The notes beneath the pieces are model-generated. The model made no database searches. It was not told the DNA's origin and saw only the letters and a list, made by a program, of their open reading frames with translations. Positions 43,606 through 52,006 of a stretch of 64,000 nt of DNA are shown in pieces. This stretch comes from Streptomyces abyssalis (GTDB taxonomy: Bacteria; Actinomycetota; Actinomycetes; Streptomycetales; Streptomycetaceae): assembly GCF_001751365.1 (NCBI RefSeq), contig NZ_LJGT01000041.1, positions 923,045-987,044 of the forward strand, given 5' to 3'. How positions within the stretch are numbered: the stretch's first letter is position 1; the number at the start of each line of letters is the position of its first letter. A program made the translations under genes and the position numbers.

Positions 43606-44645
43606 CGCCGGAACCCCCTCACCGGTGCGCCGTTGCGGCCGTGTGCCGCGAACACGGCCGCCAGCCCGCCGAGCAGCGTGAGCGCGGCCGCCCCGGCGTG
43701 CCGCCACATGCCGGGCAGGTCGCGCGTGGTGACGACGGGGTCCGGCGGCAGCCCGTACACCTCGGGCTCGTCCAGCAGCAGGAAGAACGCCCCGTCGCCG
43801 CCGACGCCGTCCTCCGGGTCGTGCCCGTACAGGCGCGCGTCGCTCACCCCTGCCTCACGCAGCTGGTCGACGCGCTCCTGTGCCCGCACCCGCAGCTCGT
43901 CCAGCGGCCCGAACTGGATGGACTCGGTGGGGCACGCCTTCGCGCACGCCGGTTCCTGGCCGGCGCCGAGCCGGTCGTAGCACATCGTGCACTTGAACGC
44001 CCGGCCGTCGTGCGGCCGTTGCTCGATGACGCCGTACGGGCAGGCCGGTACGCAGTAGCCGCAGCCGTTGCAGATGTCCTCCTGCACGACGACGGTGCCG
44101 AACTCGGTGCGGAAGAGCGACCCGGTGGGACACACGTCTAGGCAGGCGGCGTGCGTGCAGTGCTTGCAGACGTCGGAGGACATCAGCCAGCGCAGCTCGC
44201 CGCGGTCCTGGCCGCCGTCGCCGTCCGTCCCGTCGGCGGCGGGCGCGGCGGGTGTGTTCGCGGCGGAACCGTCTTCGACGGGGTGCGTGCCCGAGCCCTG
44301 CGCCGCGAGCGCGAGGACGTCCATGTCGCCGTGGCCGACGTCCGCGTGTGCTTGCCCGAGGGGCTTGCTCTGCTCGATGAAGGCGACGTGCCGCCACGTC
44401 GAGGCGCCCAGGCCCCCGGAGTTGTCGTAGCTCATGCCGGTGAGGTCGAGGCCGTCCTCCGGGATGGCGTTCCACTCCTTGCAGGCGACTTCGCACGCCT
44501 TGCAGCCGATGCAGACGGAGGTGTCGGTGAAGAAGCCCACGCGCGGCGGGTGTTCACCGGGGGCGCCGGGAGCTCCGTGGCCCGCGTCCCCGGCGGGATC
44601 CTTCTCGGCACCCGCCAGCAGATTGCGCCCGATGAGCGAGCTCAT
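43602..44645 (-). CDS. Iron-sulfur (four 4Fe-4S) subunit of formate dehydrogenase complex
   Basis: The 347-residue protein carries four cysteine groups of the FdoH/HybA type: CIGCKACEVACKEW, CKHCTHAACLDVCPTG, CNGCGYCVPACPYG and CTMCYDRLG with its partner CAKACPTE. Together they hold four 4Fe-4S clusters that carry electrons from the catalytic to the membrane subunit. A Gly/Asp-rich insertion lies between groups one and two. A single C-terminal membrane segment (AGAAALTLLGGLAAVFAAHG) anchors it. It overlaps both neighbours by 4 bp. Confidence 0.92.
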   Translation of the reverse strand: MSSLIGRNLLAGAEKDPAGDAGHGAPGAPGEHPPRVGFFTDTSVCIGCKACEVACKEWNAIPEDGLDLTGMSYDNSGGLGASTWRHVAFIEQSKPLGQAHADVGHGDMDVLALAAQGSGTHPVEDGSAANTPAAPAADGTDGDGGQDRGELRWLMSSDVCKHCTHAACLDVCPTGSLFRTEFGTVVVQEDICNGCGYCVPACPYGVIEQRPHDGRAFKCTMCYDRLGAGQEPACAKACPTESIQFGPLDELRVRAQERVDQLREAGVSDARLYGHDPEDGVGGDGAFFLLLDEPEVYGLPPDPVVTTRDLPGMWRHAGAAALTLLGGLAAVFAAHGRNGAPVRGFRR

Positions 44646-47600
44646 CCCCGTACCTCCGTTCCCGTCGTCTCGCCGATGCCGCCGCGGTCGCGGTAGTCCT
44701 CCAGCAGCCGGAGCAGATCCGGGCCGCGGGGCCTGCGTCCCGGACGGATGTCGGCGGTGAGGGCCTTGACCTCCTGGATGTGCACGTTCGGGTCGAGGGC
44801 GATCGACGTCAGCTCGTTCGCGGAATCGCCCGTCGCATAGCCGTTACGGCCCCAGTGGTAGGGCAGGCCGATCTGGTGGACGGTGCGGCCGCCCGCCCGT
44901 ACCGGAGACATGCGTTCCGTCACCAGCACCCGGGCCTCCACCGCGCCGCGCGCCGTGACGACCGTCGCCCAGCCCGCGTGCTCCAGGCCCCTCTCGGCGG
45001 CCAGCTGCGGCGAGACCTCGCAGAAGAACTCCGGCTGCAGCTCCGCCAGATACGGGGACCAGCGGGTCATGCCGCCCGCGGTGAAGTGCTCCGTGAGGCG
45101 GTACGTCGTGACGACGTACGGGAAGACGTCCGACCCCGCCTCCGCCCCGCTGGGGTGGTAGCGGTTGTGCCCGTCCGCGTAGAGCTGCCGCACCGGGCTG
45201 CGCTGCTGCCCGTAGAGGGGATTGGCGACGGGGGAGTCCTGCGGCTCGTAGTGCGTGGGCATCGGCCCGTCGAGGAGGCCGGCCGGCGCGTACAGCCAGC
45301 CCTTGCCGTCGGCCTGCATGATGAAGGGATCGACGCCGCTGAGCGCGTCGGGGCCCGTGGCGCCCGGCTCCGGCCGGAAGGACGGCGGCCGGTCCGCGAT
45401 GAAGTCGGGGATGTCGTGCCCGGTCCAGCGGCGCTGCTCCTCGTCCCACCACACCAGGGCCTTGCGGTCGCTCCAGGGGTTGCCGTCGGGGTCGGCGGAG
45501 GCGCGGTTGTAGAGGATGCGGCGGTTGGCCGGCCACGACCAGGCCCACTCGGCGGCGATCCAGTCCTGCTCGGTGTGGGGCTTCCGGCGTGCCGCCTGGT
45601 TGACGCCGTCCGCGTAGACGCCGCAGTAGATCCAGCAGCCGCAGGAGGTCGAGCCGTCGTCCTTCAGCTGCTGGTAGCGGGAGAGCGGACGGCCGTCCGC
45701 GCCGTGGCCGTTGATCTCTGCGAGCACCGCCTCGGCGCTCGGCTCCTTGAGCGGGCCCTCGGTCGGGTAGTCCCAGGTGAGGTCGAGCAGCGGACGGTCC
45801 ACCGGGTCCGTGGAGTCCGCCAGCCGCTCCCGGATGCGCCTGCCGAGGTGGTACATGAACCAGAGGTCGCTGCGGGCCTCCCCGTCGGGCTCCTTCGCCG
45901 CGTGGTGCCACTGCAGCATCCGGTTGGTGTTGGTGAAGGAGCCCGCCTTCTCGGTGTGGGACGCGGCGGGGAAGAAGAAGACCTCGGTGCCGATGTCCTC
46001 GGTGCGCAGCTCCCCGCTCTCGATCTCCGGGCCGTCCTTCCACCACGTGGCCGACTCGACGAGCGAGAAGTCCCGTACGACCTGCCATTCGAGCTCGGCC
46101 ATCCCCAGGCGCTGCATACGGGAGTTGGCCGACCCGACGGCCGGGTTCTCCCCCATGAGGAAGTAGCCCTTGCACACGCCGTCGAGCTGGTTGAGCACGG
46201 TGTCGTACGTGCTGTGCGAGCCGGTGAGACGGGGCAGGTGGTCGAAGCAGTAGTCGTTCTCCTCCGTGGCCGCCTCGCCCCAGTAGGACTTCATCAGGCT
46301 GACGAAGTAGGAGCGCATGTTGCCCCAGTAGCCCTTGCCGGCCCGTACGGCCTCGATGAACCTGTCCAGGTCCTCGTTCTCGTGCGCGTGCGGCATCGGG
46401 ATGTAGCCCGGCAGCAGGTTGAAGAGGGTGGGGATGTCGCTGGAGCCCTGGATGCTGGCGTGGCCGCGCAGGGCCTGGATGCCGCCGCCGGGACGGCCGA
46501 TGTTGCCGAGCAGCAGCTGCAGGATGCAGGCCGTACGGATGTACTGGGCGCCCACGGTGTGCTGCGTCCAGCCGACGGCGTAACAGAACTCGCTGGTGCG
46601 CTCCGGGCCGGAGTTCTCGACAAGGGCCCGGCACACCTGCAGGAAGGTCTCCTGGGGGATGCCGCAGGTCTCCTCCACCATCTCGGGGGTGTAGCGGGAG
46701 AAGTGCCGCTTGAGGATCTGGAAGACGCAGCGCGGGTCCTGGAGCGTACGGTCCTGCCGCGACTCGGACTCGTCCGCCAGGGGCGGTCCGCCGGAACCGT
46801 GCGCCTCCGCCTTCCCGGCGCCCGCCGGGGTGCGGTGCCCGTGCACGCGCACGTCGTACAGCGCGTCACGCTCACCGGAGGCGGACTGTATGGTGCCTCC
46901 GCCCTCGTACTGCCAGCCTTCCATCGCGTAGCGGCGGGTCTCCGGGTTGAGGCCGGAGAAGAGGCCGTCGAGGTCCTCGGTGTCCTGGAAGTCCTCGCCC
47001 ACGATGGTCGCGGCGTTGGTGTATTCGAGGACGTAGTCGCGGAATTCGGAGCCTGTGCTGAGCACGTGGTTGACGATGCCGCCGAGGAAGGCGATGTCGG
47101 TTCCGGCACGGATCGGCACGTGCAGGTCGGCCAGCGCACTCGTACGTGTGAAGCGCGGGTCGACGTGGATCACCTTCGCGCCGCGCGCCTTCGCCTCCAT
47201 CACCCACTGGAACCCGACAGGGTGCGCCTCGGCGAAGTTGGAGCCCTCGATGACGATGCAGTCGGAGTTCTGAAGATCCTGCAGGAAGGTTGTGGCGCCG
47301 CCGCGCCCGAAGGACGTGCCGAGGCCGGCGACCGTCGAGCTGTGGCAGACCCGCGCCTGGTTCTCCACCTGGACCACGCCCAGAGCCGTGAAGAGCTTCT
47401 TGATCAGGTAGTTCTCTTCGTTGTCGAGCGCGGCTCCGCCCAGCGTCGCCAGGCCGAGGGTCCGGTTGACACGCAGCCCCTCGTGTTCCTGCTCCCAAGT
47501 CTCACGGCGCGTACGGATCACGCGCTCCGCCACCATGTCCATGGCGGTCTCCAGGTCCAGGCGTTCCCAGTCGGTGCCGTACGGACGCCGGTAGAGCACC

Positions 47601-47911
47601 TGGTGGCGGCGGGCGTCGCCGGTGGTGAGCTGGAGCGTCGCCGCGCCCTTCGGGCAGAGCCGGCCGCGGCTGACGGGGGAGTCGGGGTCGCCCTCGATCT
47701 GGACGACCTCGCCGTCCTTGACGTACACGTTCTGCCCGCAGCCCACGGCGCAGTACGGGCAGACCGACTTCACGACCTTGTCCGCGTCCTCGGTGCGGGG
47801 CCGCAGCCCGCGTGTGTACGCGGAGGACGCAGCGGCGCCGCGCCCCAGCGGATCGTCCCCGGTGAGCTGCCGGTACACGGGCCAGCTTTCGAGCCAGGTG
47901 CGCACACCCAT
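44642..47911 (-). CDS. Formate dehydrogenase catalytic (molybdopterin) subunit, cysteine form
   Basis: The 1089-residue molybdopterin oxidoreductase has an N-terminal 4Fe-4S site C51-x2-C54-x3-C58-x27-C86. The active-site segment is ENQARVCHSSTVAGLGTSFG, where C189 occupies the place of selenocysteine and H190 follows, as in FdnG/FdoG. The C-terminal MGD-binding domain has HQIGLPYHWGRNGY. There is no twin-arginine signal at the N-terminus, so the enzyme should face the cytoplasm. A segment at about 350-385 (PAGAGKAEAHGSGG) is low complexity. It is first gene of a coupled three-gene operon. Confidence 0.92.
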   Translation of the reverse strand: MGVRTWLESWPVYRQLTGDDPLGRGAAASSAYTRGLRPRTEDADKVVKSVCPYCAVGCGQNVYVKDGEVVQIEGDPDSPVSRGRLCPKGAATLQLTTGDARRHQVLYRRPYGTDWERLDLETAMDMVAERVIRTRRETWEQEHEGLRVNRTLGLATLGGAALDNEENYLIKKLFTALGVVQVENQARVCHSSTVAGLGTSFGRGGATTFLQDLQNSDCIVIEGSNFAEAHPVGFQWVMEAKARGAKVIHVDPRFTRTSALADLHVPIRAGTDIAFLGGIVNHVLSTGSEFRDYVLEYTNAATIVGEDFQDTEDLDGLFSGLNPETRRYAMEGWQYEGGGTIQSASGERDALYDVRVHGHRTPAGAGKAEAHGSGGPPLADESESRQDRTLQDPRCVFQILKRHFSRYTPEMVEETCGIPQETFLQVCRALVENSGPERTSEFCYAVGWTQHTVGAQYIRTACILQLLLGNIGRPGGGIQALRGHASIQGSSDIPTLFNLLPGYIPMPHAHENEDLDRFIEAVRAGKGYWGNMRSYFVSLMKSYWGEAATEENDYCFDHLPRLTGSHSTYDTVLNQLDGVCKGYFLMGENPAVGSANSRMQRLGMAELEWQVVRDFSLVESATWWKDGPEIESGELRTEDIGTEVFFFPAASHTEKAGSFTNTNRMLQWHHAAKEPDGEARSDLWFMYHLGRRIRERLADSTDPVDRPLLDLTWDYPTEGPLKEPSAEAVLAEINGHGADGRPLSRYQQLKDDGSTSCGCWIYCGVYADGVNQAARRKPHTEQDWIAAEWAWSWPANRRILYNRASADPDGNPWSDRKALVWWDEEQRRWTGHDIPDFIADRPPSFRPEPGATGPDALSGVDPFIMQADGKGWLYAPAGLLDGPMPTHYEPQDSPVANPLYGQQRSPVRQLYADGHNRYHPSGAEAGSDVFPYVVTTYRLTEHFTAGGMTRWSPYLAELQPEFFCEVSPQLAAERGLEHAGWATVVTARGAVEARVLVTERMSPVRAGGRTVHQIGLPYHWGRNGYATGDSANELTSIALDPNVHIQEVKALTADIRPGRRPRGPDLLRLLEDYRDRGGIGETTGTEVRG

Positions 47912-48163
47912 CGACGTCCTCCGTCCGCGCGTCCATGTGATCGCGCGGAACCAGTGCCCCTCTCGCCCGTGTTTACGCGTGAGGGACCGGCAGAAGGCAC
48001 GGAGGAGCGGCGGCCGTTGTGCGGGCGGGTCCGCTCTGCGGGCGGGCCGTTGTGCGACCGGGCGGGCCCGTCGCGCGTGCGAGGCGTCGCGCGGGCCCGC
48101 CGCGGGTACGACACGTTCAGCACCCGCCGCGCGTACGAACCCGTGTGCGTACGCGCGGCGGCG

Positions 48164-49201
48164 TCACACGTCCCGTCGGTTGAGCAGCGTGTAGGCGGTC
48201 ACGAGCGCGGCTGCCGTCACGGCGGCGAGGATGCCCAGCAGCGGCCAGCCCGTGGCGGTCTGATCCTCGGACATGGGGATGCGGTAGAGCGACGCGAGGC
48301 CGTTGAGCGGCGAGTACTCCATGAGGACCTCGCGCACCTTCTCCAGCGTCTCGCCCACCATGAACAGGGCGAGAACCAGGGGCAGGAGCACGAGTCCCAT
48401 CATCAGCGTGATCGCCCCGGCCGAGTGCCTGAGCAGGGCGCCGACCGCCAGCGCCAGCAGGCCCAGGAGCGCGACGTACAGTCCGGCTCCGACGGTGGCA
48501 CCGAGCCACTGGCTGCTGCTCGCGACCAGTTCGCCGCTCTCAACGGAGTCCTTCAGCGCCTCCACCTTCGCCGCGTACGGCGGGACCTTCTGGCCGCTGA
48601 GCATCGTGGAGTTGATGAGTGCGGTGACCGAGCAGGCCACCGTCGTCATCACGAACGCGAGCAGGAAGAAGATCAGCGACTTCGCGATCAGCACGCGGCC
48701 CCGCCTGGGGCAGGCCGTCATGGTGGTGCGGATCATGCCGGTGCCGTACTCGGAGGTGACGACCAGCACGCCGAGGGTGATGATGCAGATCTGCCCGAGC
48801 ATCAGCCCGAAGAGGCCCGGGGCGAGAAGCGGCATCCCCACGAACTCGTTGCCCTGCAGACCGAGCGCCGTGAGGAGCCCGATGCCGACGACGAGGACGA
48901 ACATGACGCCGAGGGTCCACACCGTGGAGCGGACCGAGCGGATCTTCGTCCACTCCGAAACGATCGCGTGTCCGAGGTGGGTGCGCGTGACGGGGATGGG
49001 GGAGGCGTAGCCGCCGCCGGGCGGAGGGCCGCCGTGCCCCTGGGGGGCGGCGTGCGGCGCCGTCGCCGTCGCCGTGGCTGCCTGCGGGGCGCCGGGCTGC
49101 GGCTGGTACTCCTGGGCCTGGTACGGCTGTTGCTGCTGCTGGGCCTGGTACGGCTGCTGAGCCTGAGCCTGTGCCTGCGGCTGGTGGTTCGGCGTGCTCA
49201 T
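48164..49201 (-). CDS. ABC-2 type transporter permease with Gln/Pro/Ala-rich N-terminus
   Basis: The 345-residue permease starts inside the ATGA overlap with the ATPase gene. Its first 75 residues are Gln, Pro and Ala rich (around QAQEYQPQPGAPQAATATAT). The conserved entry VSEWTKIRSVRSTVWTLGVM and six membrane segments follow. SEYGTGMIRTTMTACPRRG is a hallmark of actinobacterial ABC-2 permeases. The substrate is unknown. It is paralogous to the permease at 51.2-52.0 kb. Confidence 0.9.
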   Translation of the reverse strand: MSTPNHQPQAQAQAQQPYQAQQQQQPYQAQEYQPQPGAPQAATATATAPHAAPQGHGGPPPGGGYASPIPVTRTHLGHAIVSEWTKIRSVRSTVWTLGVMFVLVVGIGLLTALGLQGNEFVGMPLLAPGLFGLMLGQICIITLGVLVVTSEYGTGMIRTTMTACPRRGRVLIAKSLIFFLLAFVMTTVACSVTALINSTMLSGQKVPPYAAKVEALKDSVESGELVASSSQWLGATVGAGLYVALLGLLALAVGALLRHSAGAITLMMGLVLLPLVLALFMVGETLEKVREVLMEYSPLNGLASLYRIPMSEDQTATGWPLLGILAAVTAAALVTAYTLLNRRDV

Positions 49202-50529
49202 CGGGCGTGGTCCTCGCTGTCGGGCCGGGAAGCGTCGGAGGGGGCGGCGGGCGGAGCGGGCGCCGGGGGCGCTGCGGGCGCCGAGCCCGCGCCCGGCGTC
49301 GGCGGCACCGGCGGCGGGCCGCCCTGCGGCTGCTGCGCGGCCACGTGCGCGTACGGGTCCGGTGCCGCGCCGTCCGGCGCGGGCGGCGGTCCGTAGCCGG
49401 GTGCGCCTGCGCCTCCGTACGGCCCGCCCTGCGGCATGGGCGCACCGCCCGGCGGAGGTCCCCAGGCGCCGCCCGGCGCCGCGGGGGCACCGGGCGCTCC
49501 AGGGGCGGCCGGTGCTCCCGGTGCGCCCGGCGCACCCGGTCCCATGGGCACTCCGAGCTGCGCCGCCGGCATCTGCTGTTGCTGCTGGTGCTGCAGGCCG
49601 GCGCGCTGGTCGGCGGTGGAGCGGAAGTCCACCGCGCCCTGCGTCAGCCGCATGTACGCCTCTTCCAGGGACGCCTGATGCGGCGACAGCTCCCACAGCC
49701 GTACGTCCGCGTTGTGCGCCAGCTCGCTGATCTGCGGCAGCGGCAGGCCGACGACGCGCAGCGCGCCGTCCTGCTCGGGCTGCACCTGCCCGCCGGCCTC
49801 GGCCACGGCAGACGTCAGCTTCTCCTGCTGCCCGGGATCGCCCTCGGGCGTACGGACGCGGGCGAAGCCCACCGAGTTCTGCGCGATGAACTCCTTAACC
49901 GAGGTGTCGGCCATCATCTGCCCGCGCCCGATGACGATCAGATGCTCGGCGGTCAGCGCCATCTCGCTCATCAGATGGGACGAGACGAAGACGGTGCGGC
50001 CCTCGCCCGCCAGCTGCTTCATCAGATTGCGGACCCAGAGGATGCCTTCCGGGTCGAGGCCGTTGACGGGTTCGTCGAAGAGCAGCACCTGCGGGTCGCC
50101 GAGCAACGCCGCGGCTATGCCGAGCCGCTGGCCCATGCCGAGCGAGAAGCCCTGGGAGCGCTTCTTGGCCACCTGCTGAAGCCCGACGACGCCCAGCACC
50201 TCGTCCACGCGGCGGGCCGGGATGCCCGAGAGCTGCGCCAGGGACAGCAGATGGTTGCGCGCGGACCGCCCGCCGTGCACCGCCTTGGCGTCCAGCAGGG
50301 CGCCGACGTGGCGCGGGGCGTTGGGGAGGTTGCGGAACGGGTGGCCGCTGATGGTGACCTGACCTGCCGTGGGGGTGTCCAGGCCCAGAATCATCCGCAT
50401 CGTCGTCGACTTGCCGGAGCCGTTGGGCCCCAGGAAGCCGGTGACCGTACCCGGCCGCACCTGGAAGGACAGGTTGTAGACGGCCGTCTTGGCGCCGTAG
50501 CGCTTCGTCAGGCCGTACGCCTCGATCAT
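49198..50529 (-). CDS. ABC transporter ATP-binding protein with long Pro/Gly/Ala-rich tail
   Basis: The first about 300 residues are a standard ABC-2 ATPase with Walker A GPNGSGKST, signature FSLGMGQRLGIAAALLGDP and Walker B LLFDEPVNGLDPEG. The last about 130 residues are low complexity with GAPGAPGAP and PPPGG runs, reminiscent of phase-separating or SH3-like binding tails. It is coupled by a 4-bp overlap to the permease gene. The pair resembles the DrrAB/EcsAB type of exporter. Its homologue lies at 52.0-53.1 kb. Confidence 0.9.
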   Translation of the reverse strand: MIEAYGLTKRYGAKTAVYNLSFQVRPGTVTGFLGPNGSGKSTTMRMILGLDTPTAGQVTISGHPFRNLPNAPRHVGALLDAKAVHGGRSARNHLLSLAQLSGIPARRVDEVLGVVGLQQVAKKRSQGFSLGMGQRLGIAAALLGDPQVLLFDEPVNGLDPEGILWVRNLMKQLAGEGRTVFVSSHLMSEMALTAEHLIVIGRGQMMADTSVKEFIAQNSVGFARVRTPEGDPGQQEKLTSAVAEAGGQVQPEQDGALRVVGLPLPQISELAHNADVRLWELSPHQASLEEAYMRLTQGAVDFRSTADQRAGLQHQQQQQMPAAQLGVPMGPGAPGAPGAPAAPGAPGAPAAPGGAWGPPPGGAPMPQGGPYGGAGAPGYGPPPAPDGAAPDPYAHVAAQQPQGGPPPVPPTPGAGSAPAAPPAPAPPAAPSDASRPDSEDHAR

Positions 50530-50705
50530 CCGTTTGTCCCTGGACGAAGTTCGGGGCTCGCTAGCCCCCGGACATGGCCTAGGAGGTTACAAGGCAGCTG
50601 TTCGGTTCCATTCGATGGCTTCTACAACGGCACCGGCCCACCCGAGCCGCGCCGCGTCCCCGCCGGTGCCCCGGCGGGGGGGGGCGGACCCGCACGCCTC
50701 CGCCG

Positions 50706-50832
50706 GGCCCCGGCCTGGTGCCTTCCGGCGGCACCGGGCCCGGGCGCGGGCGGTGTGTGAGACCGGCGTGCGAGATGCGGGTACGCGGCCCCGGGTTACG
50801 CGCGGTGCGGCCGGATCCGAAACGCGGCCGGG
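50706..50832. repeat. Direct repeat copy 1 (about 126 bp)
   Basis: It begins GGCCCCGGCCTGGTGCCTTC and ends in CGGATCCGAAACGCGGCCGG. It is closely matched by the copy at 50971-51096, 265 bp further on. Confidence 0.85.
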
Positions 50833-50970
50833 GTCGTGGTCCCAGGTCGGTGGCTGTGGTGTTGAAGGCGGGGGTTTCCGCGTCGAGTTGGTTCTTGCCG
50901 CGTCGGGGTGGCGGGCTTGCTGTCGTGGGGCGGGGGAGGCTGCCGGTGCGGCGGCAGGGCCCGTGGGCGA

Positions 50971-51096
50971 GGCCCCGGCCTGGTGCCTTCCGGCGGCGCC
51001 GGGCCCGGGTGCGGGCCGTGTGCGATGCCCGCGCGCGGGGCGCGGGTTCGCGGCCCGGGTACGCGCGGTGCGGCCGGATCCGAAACGCGGCCGGGT
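50971..51096. repeat. Direct repeat copy 2 (about 126 bp)
   Basis: It shares both ends and most of the interior with the copy at 50706, with scattered substitutions in the middle (for example GCGCGCGGGGCGCGGG instead of GTGCGAGATGCGGG). Confidence 0.85.
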
Positions 51097-51233
51097 CCCG
51101 GCGGCACCGGGCTGCGCACGGGGGTGCGAGACGCGAGCGCGAGACGCGGGTGAGGCCCCCGGGCGGAGGCCGCGCGTACGCGCGCCCCGTAACCCCGCAC
51201 CCGAAAACGCGGCCGGTGCCCGCCCGGCAAGGG

Positions 51234-52004
51234 CTACGCGTCGCGGCGCTTGAGGACGATCCAGCCCGCGATCAGCGCCGCCACCGTCCAGGCCACCATG
51301 ATCAGCAGCCCCTCGTACGGCCCGTACGGACGGTTCAGCGACTCCGGAACCACTGCCGTGAGCGTCTTGCCCGCCTGGTCCGGCAGATACTGCGCGTAGT
51401 CCTTCGTCGCGCTGACCCCGGTGAGGATGTTCGAGATGAGGAAGAAGAACGGCATCAGGATCGCGAAGGCCAGCAGCGGGCTGCGCAGTACGAAGCTGAT
51501 GCCCATGGCGAAGAGTGCGAGCAGCGTCATGTAGACACCGCCGCCCAGCACGGCCCGCAGCACCCCCTCGTCCTGGATCGAGACGCTGTTCTCGCCCAGC
51601 AGCGCCTGCCCGACGAAGAAGGCGAGGAAGCTGGTGATCATTCCGACCACCAGCACCAGCATCGTGGCCACGAAGATCTTGGCGGCGAGGAAGACGGTGC
51701 GCTGCGGCACCGCCGCCAGTGAACTCCGGATCATGCCGGTGCTGTACTCGCTGGAGACGACCATCACGCCGAAGGCGATCATCGCGAGCTGTCCGAGGAC
51801 GGAGCCCGAGAAGCTCGTCTGGGTGGCGTCGAAGGTGGCCTGCTGCCGCTCTCCCAGATTGTCGAACTGGGAAGCGGTGAGGGCACAGAAGACGGCCGAC
51901 AGCCCGACTGTCACGACCAGCGCCGTGGCCAGCGTCCACAGGGTCGAGCGCACGGAGCGGATCTTGGTCCACTCGGAGCGGAGAACGCGCGTGGTGTGCG
52001 GCAT
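51234..52004 (-). CDS. ABC-2 type transporter permease
   Basis: A 256-residue permease from ATG 52004 (GAAGAGGCG in front, 2 nt after the ATPase stop). It has the conserved start LRSEWTKIRSVRSTLWTLAT, six membrane segments and SSEYSTGMIRSSLAAVPQRT. It lacks the Gln-rich N-terminal extension of its paralogue at 48.2 kb. It works with the ATPase encoded just upstream. Confidence 0.9.
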   Translation of the reverse strand: MPHTTRVLRSEWTKIRSVRSTLWTLATALVVTVGLSAVFCALTASQFDNLGERQQATFDATQTSFSGSVLGQLAMIAFGVMVVSSEYSTGMIRSSLAAVPQRTVFLAAKIFVATMLVLVVGMITSFLAFFVGQALLGENSVSIQDEGVLRAVLGGGVYMTLLALFAMGISFVLRSPLLAFAILMPFFFLISNILTGVSATKDYAQYLPDQAGKTLTAVVPESLNRPYGPYEGLLIMVAWTVAALIAGWIVLKRRDA

Positions 52005-52006
52005 GT

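Larger units (their letters stand above)
50530..51233. other. Long non-coding region between the two ABC transporter units
   Basis: About 700 bp, extremely GC rich, with no gene-like codon pattern on either strand. It contains two long direct repeats, at 50706-50832 and 50971-51096, and a shorter third match near 51125-51225. It serves as the 3' region of the permease gene at 51234 and as the 5' region of nothing obvious apart from the ATPase gene starting at 50529. Confidence 0.6.

Noticed and set aside
47186..47188. Selenocysteine codon in the formate dehydrogenase active site
   Set aside because: The active-site residue in ENQARVCHSS is encoded as cysteine and the frame has no internal TGA, so no selenocysteine machinery is needed.
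44780..49396. Very long open frame on the plus strand opposite the formate dehydrogenase and permease genes
   Set aside because: It is the antisense shadow of real genes; its translation is rich in Arg, Val, Leu, His and Gly with no domain, whereas the minus strand shows clear cofactor and iron-sulfur motifs.
50796..51230. Possible minus-strand gene in the repeat region between ABC units
   Set aside because: The translation is only Pro/Arg/Gly/His low complexity and covers the direct repeats; no ribosome site or conserved motif is seen.
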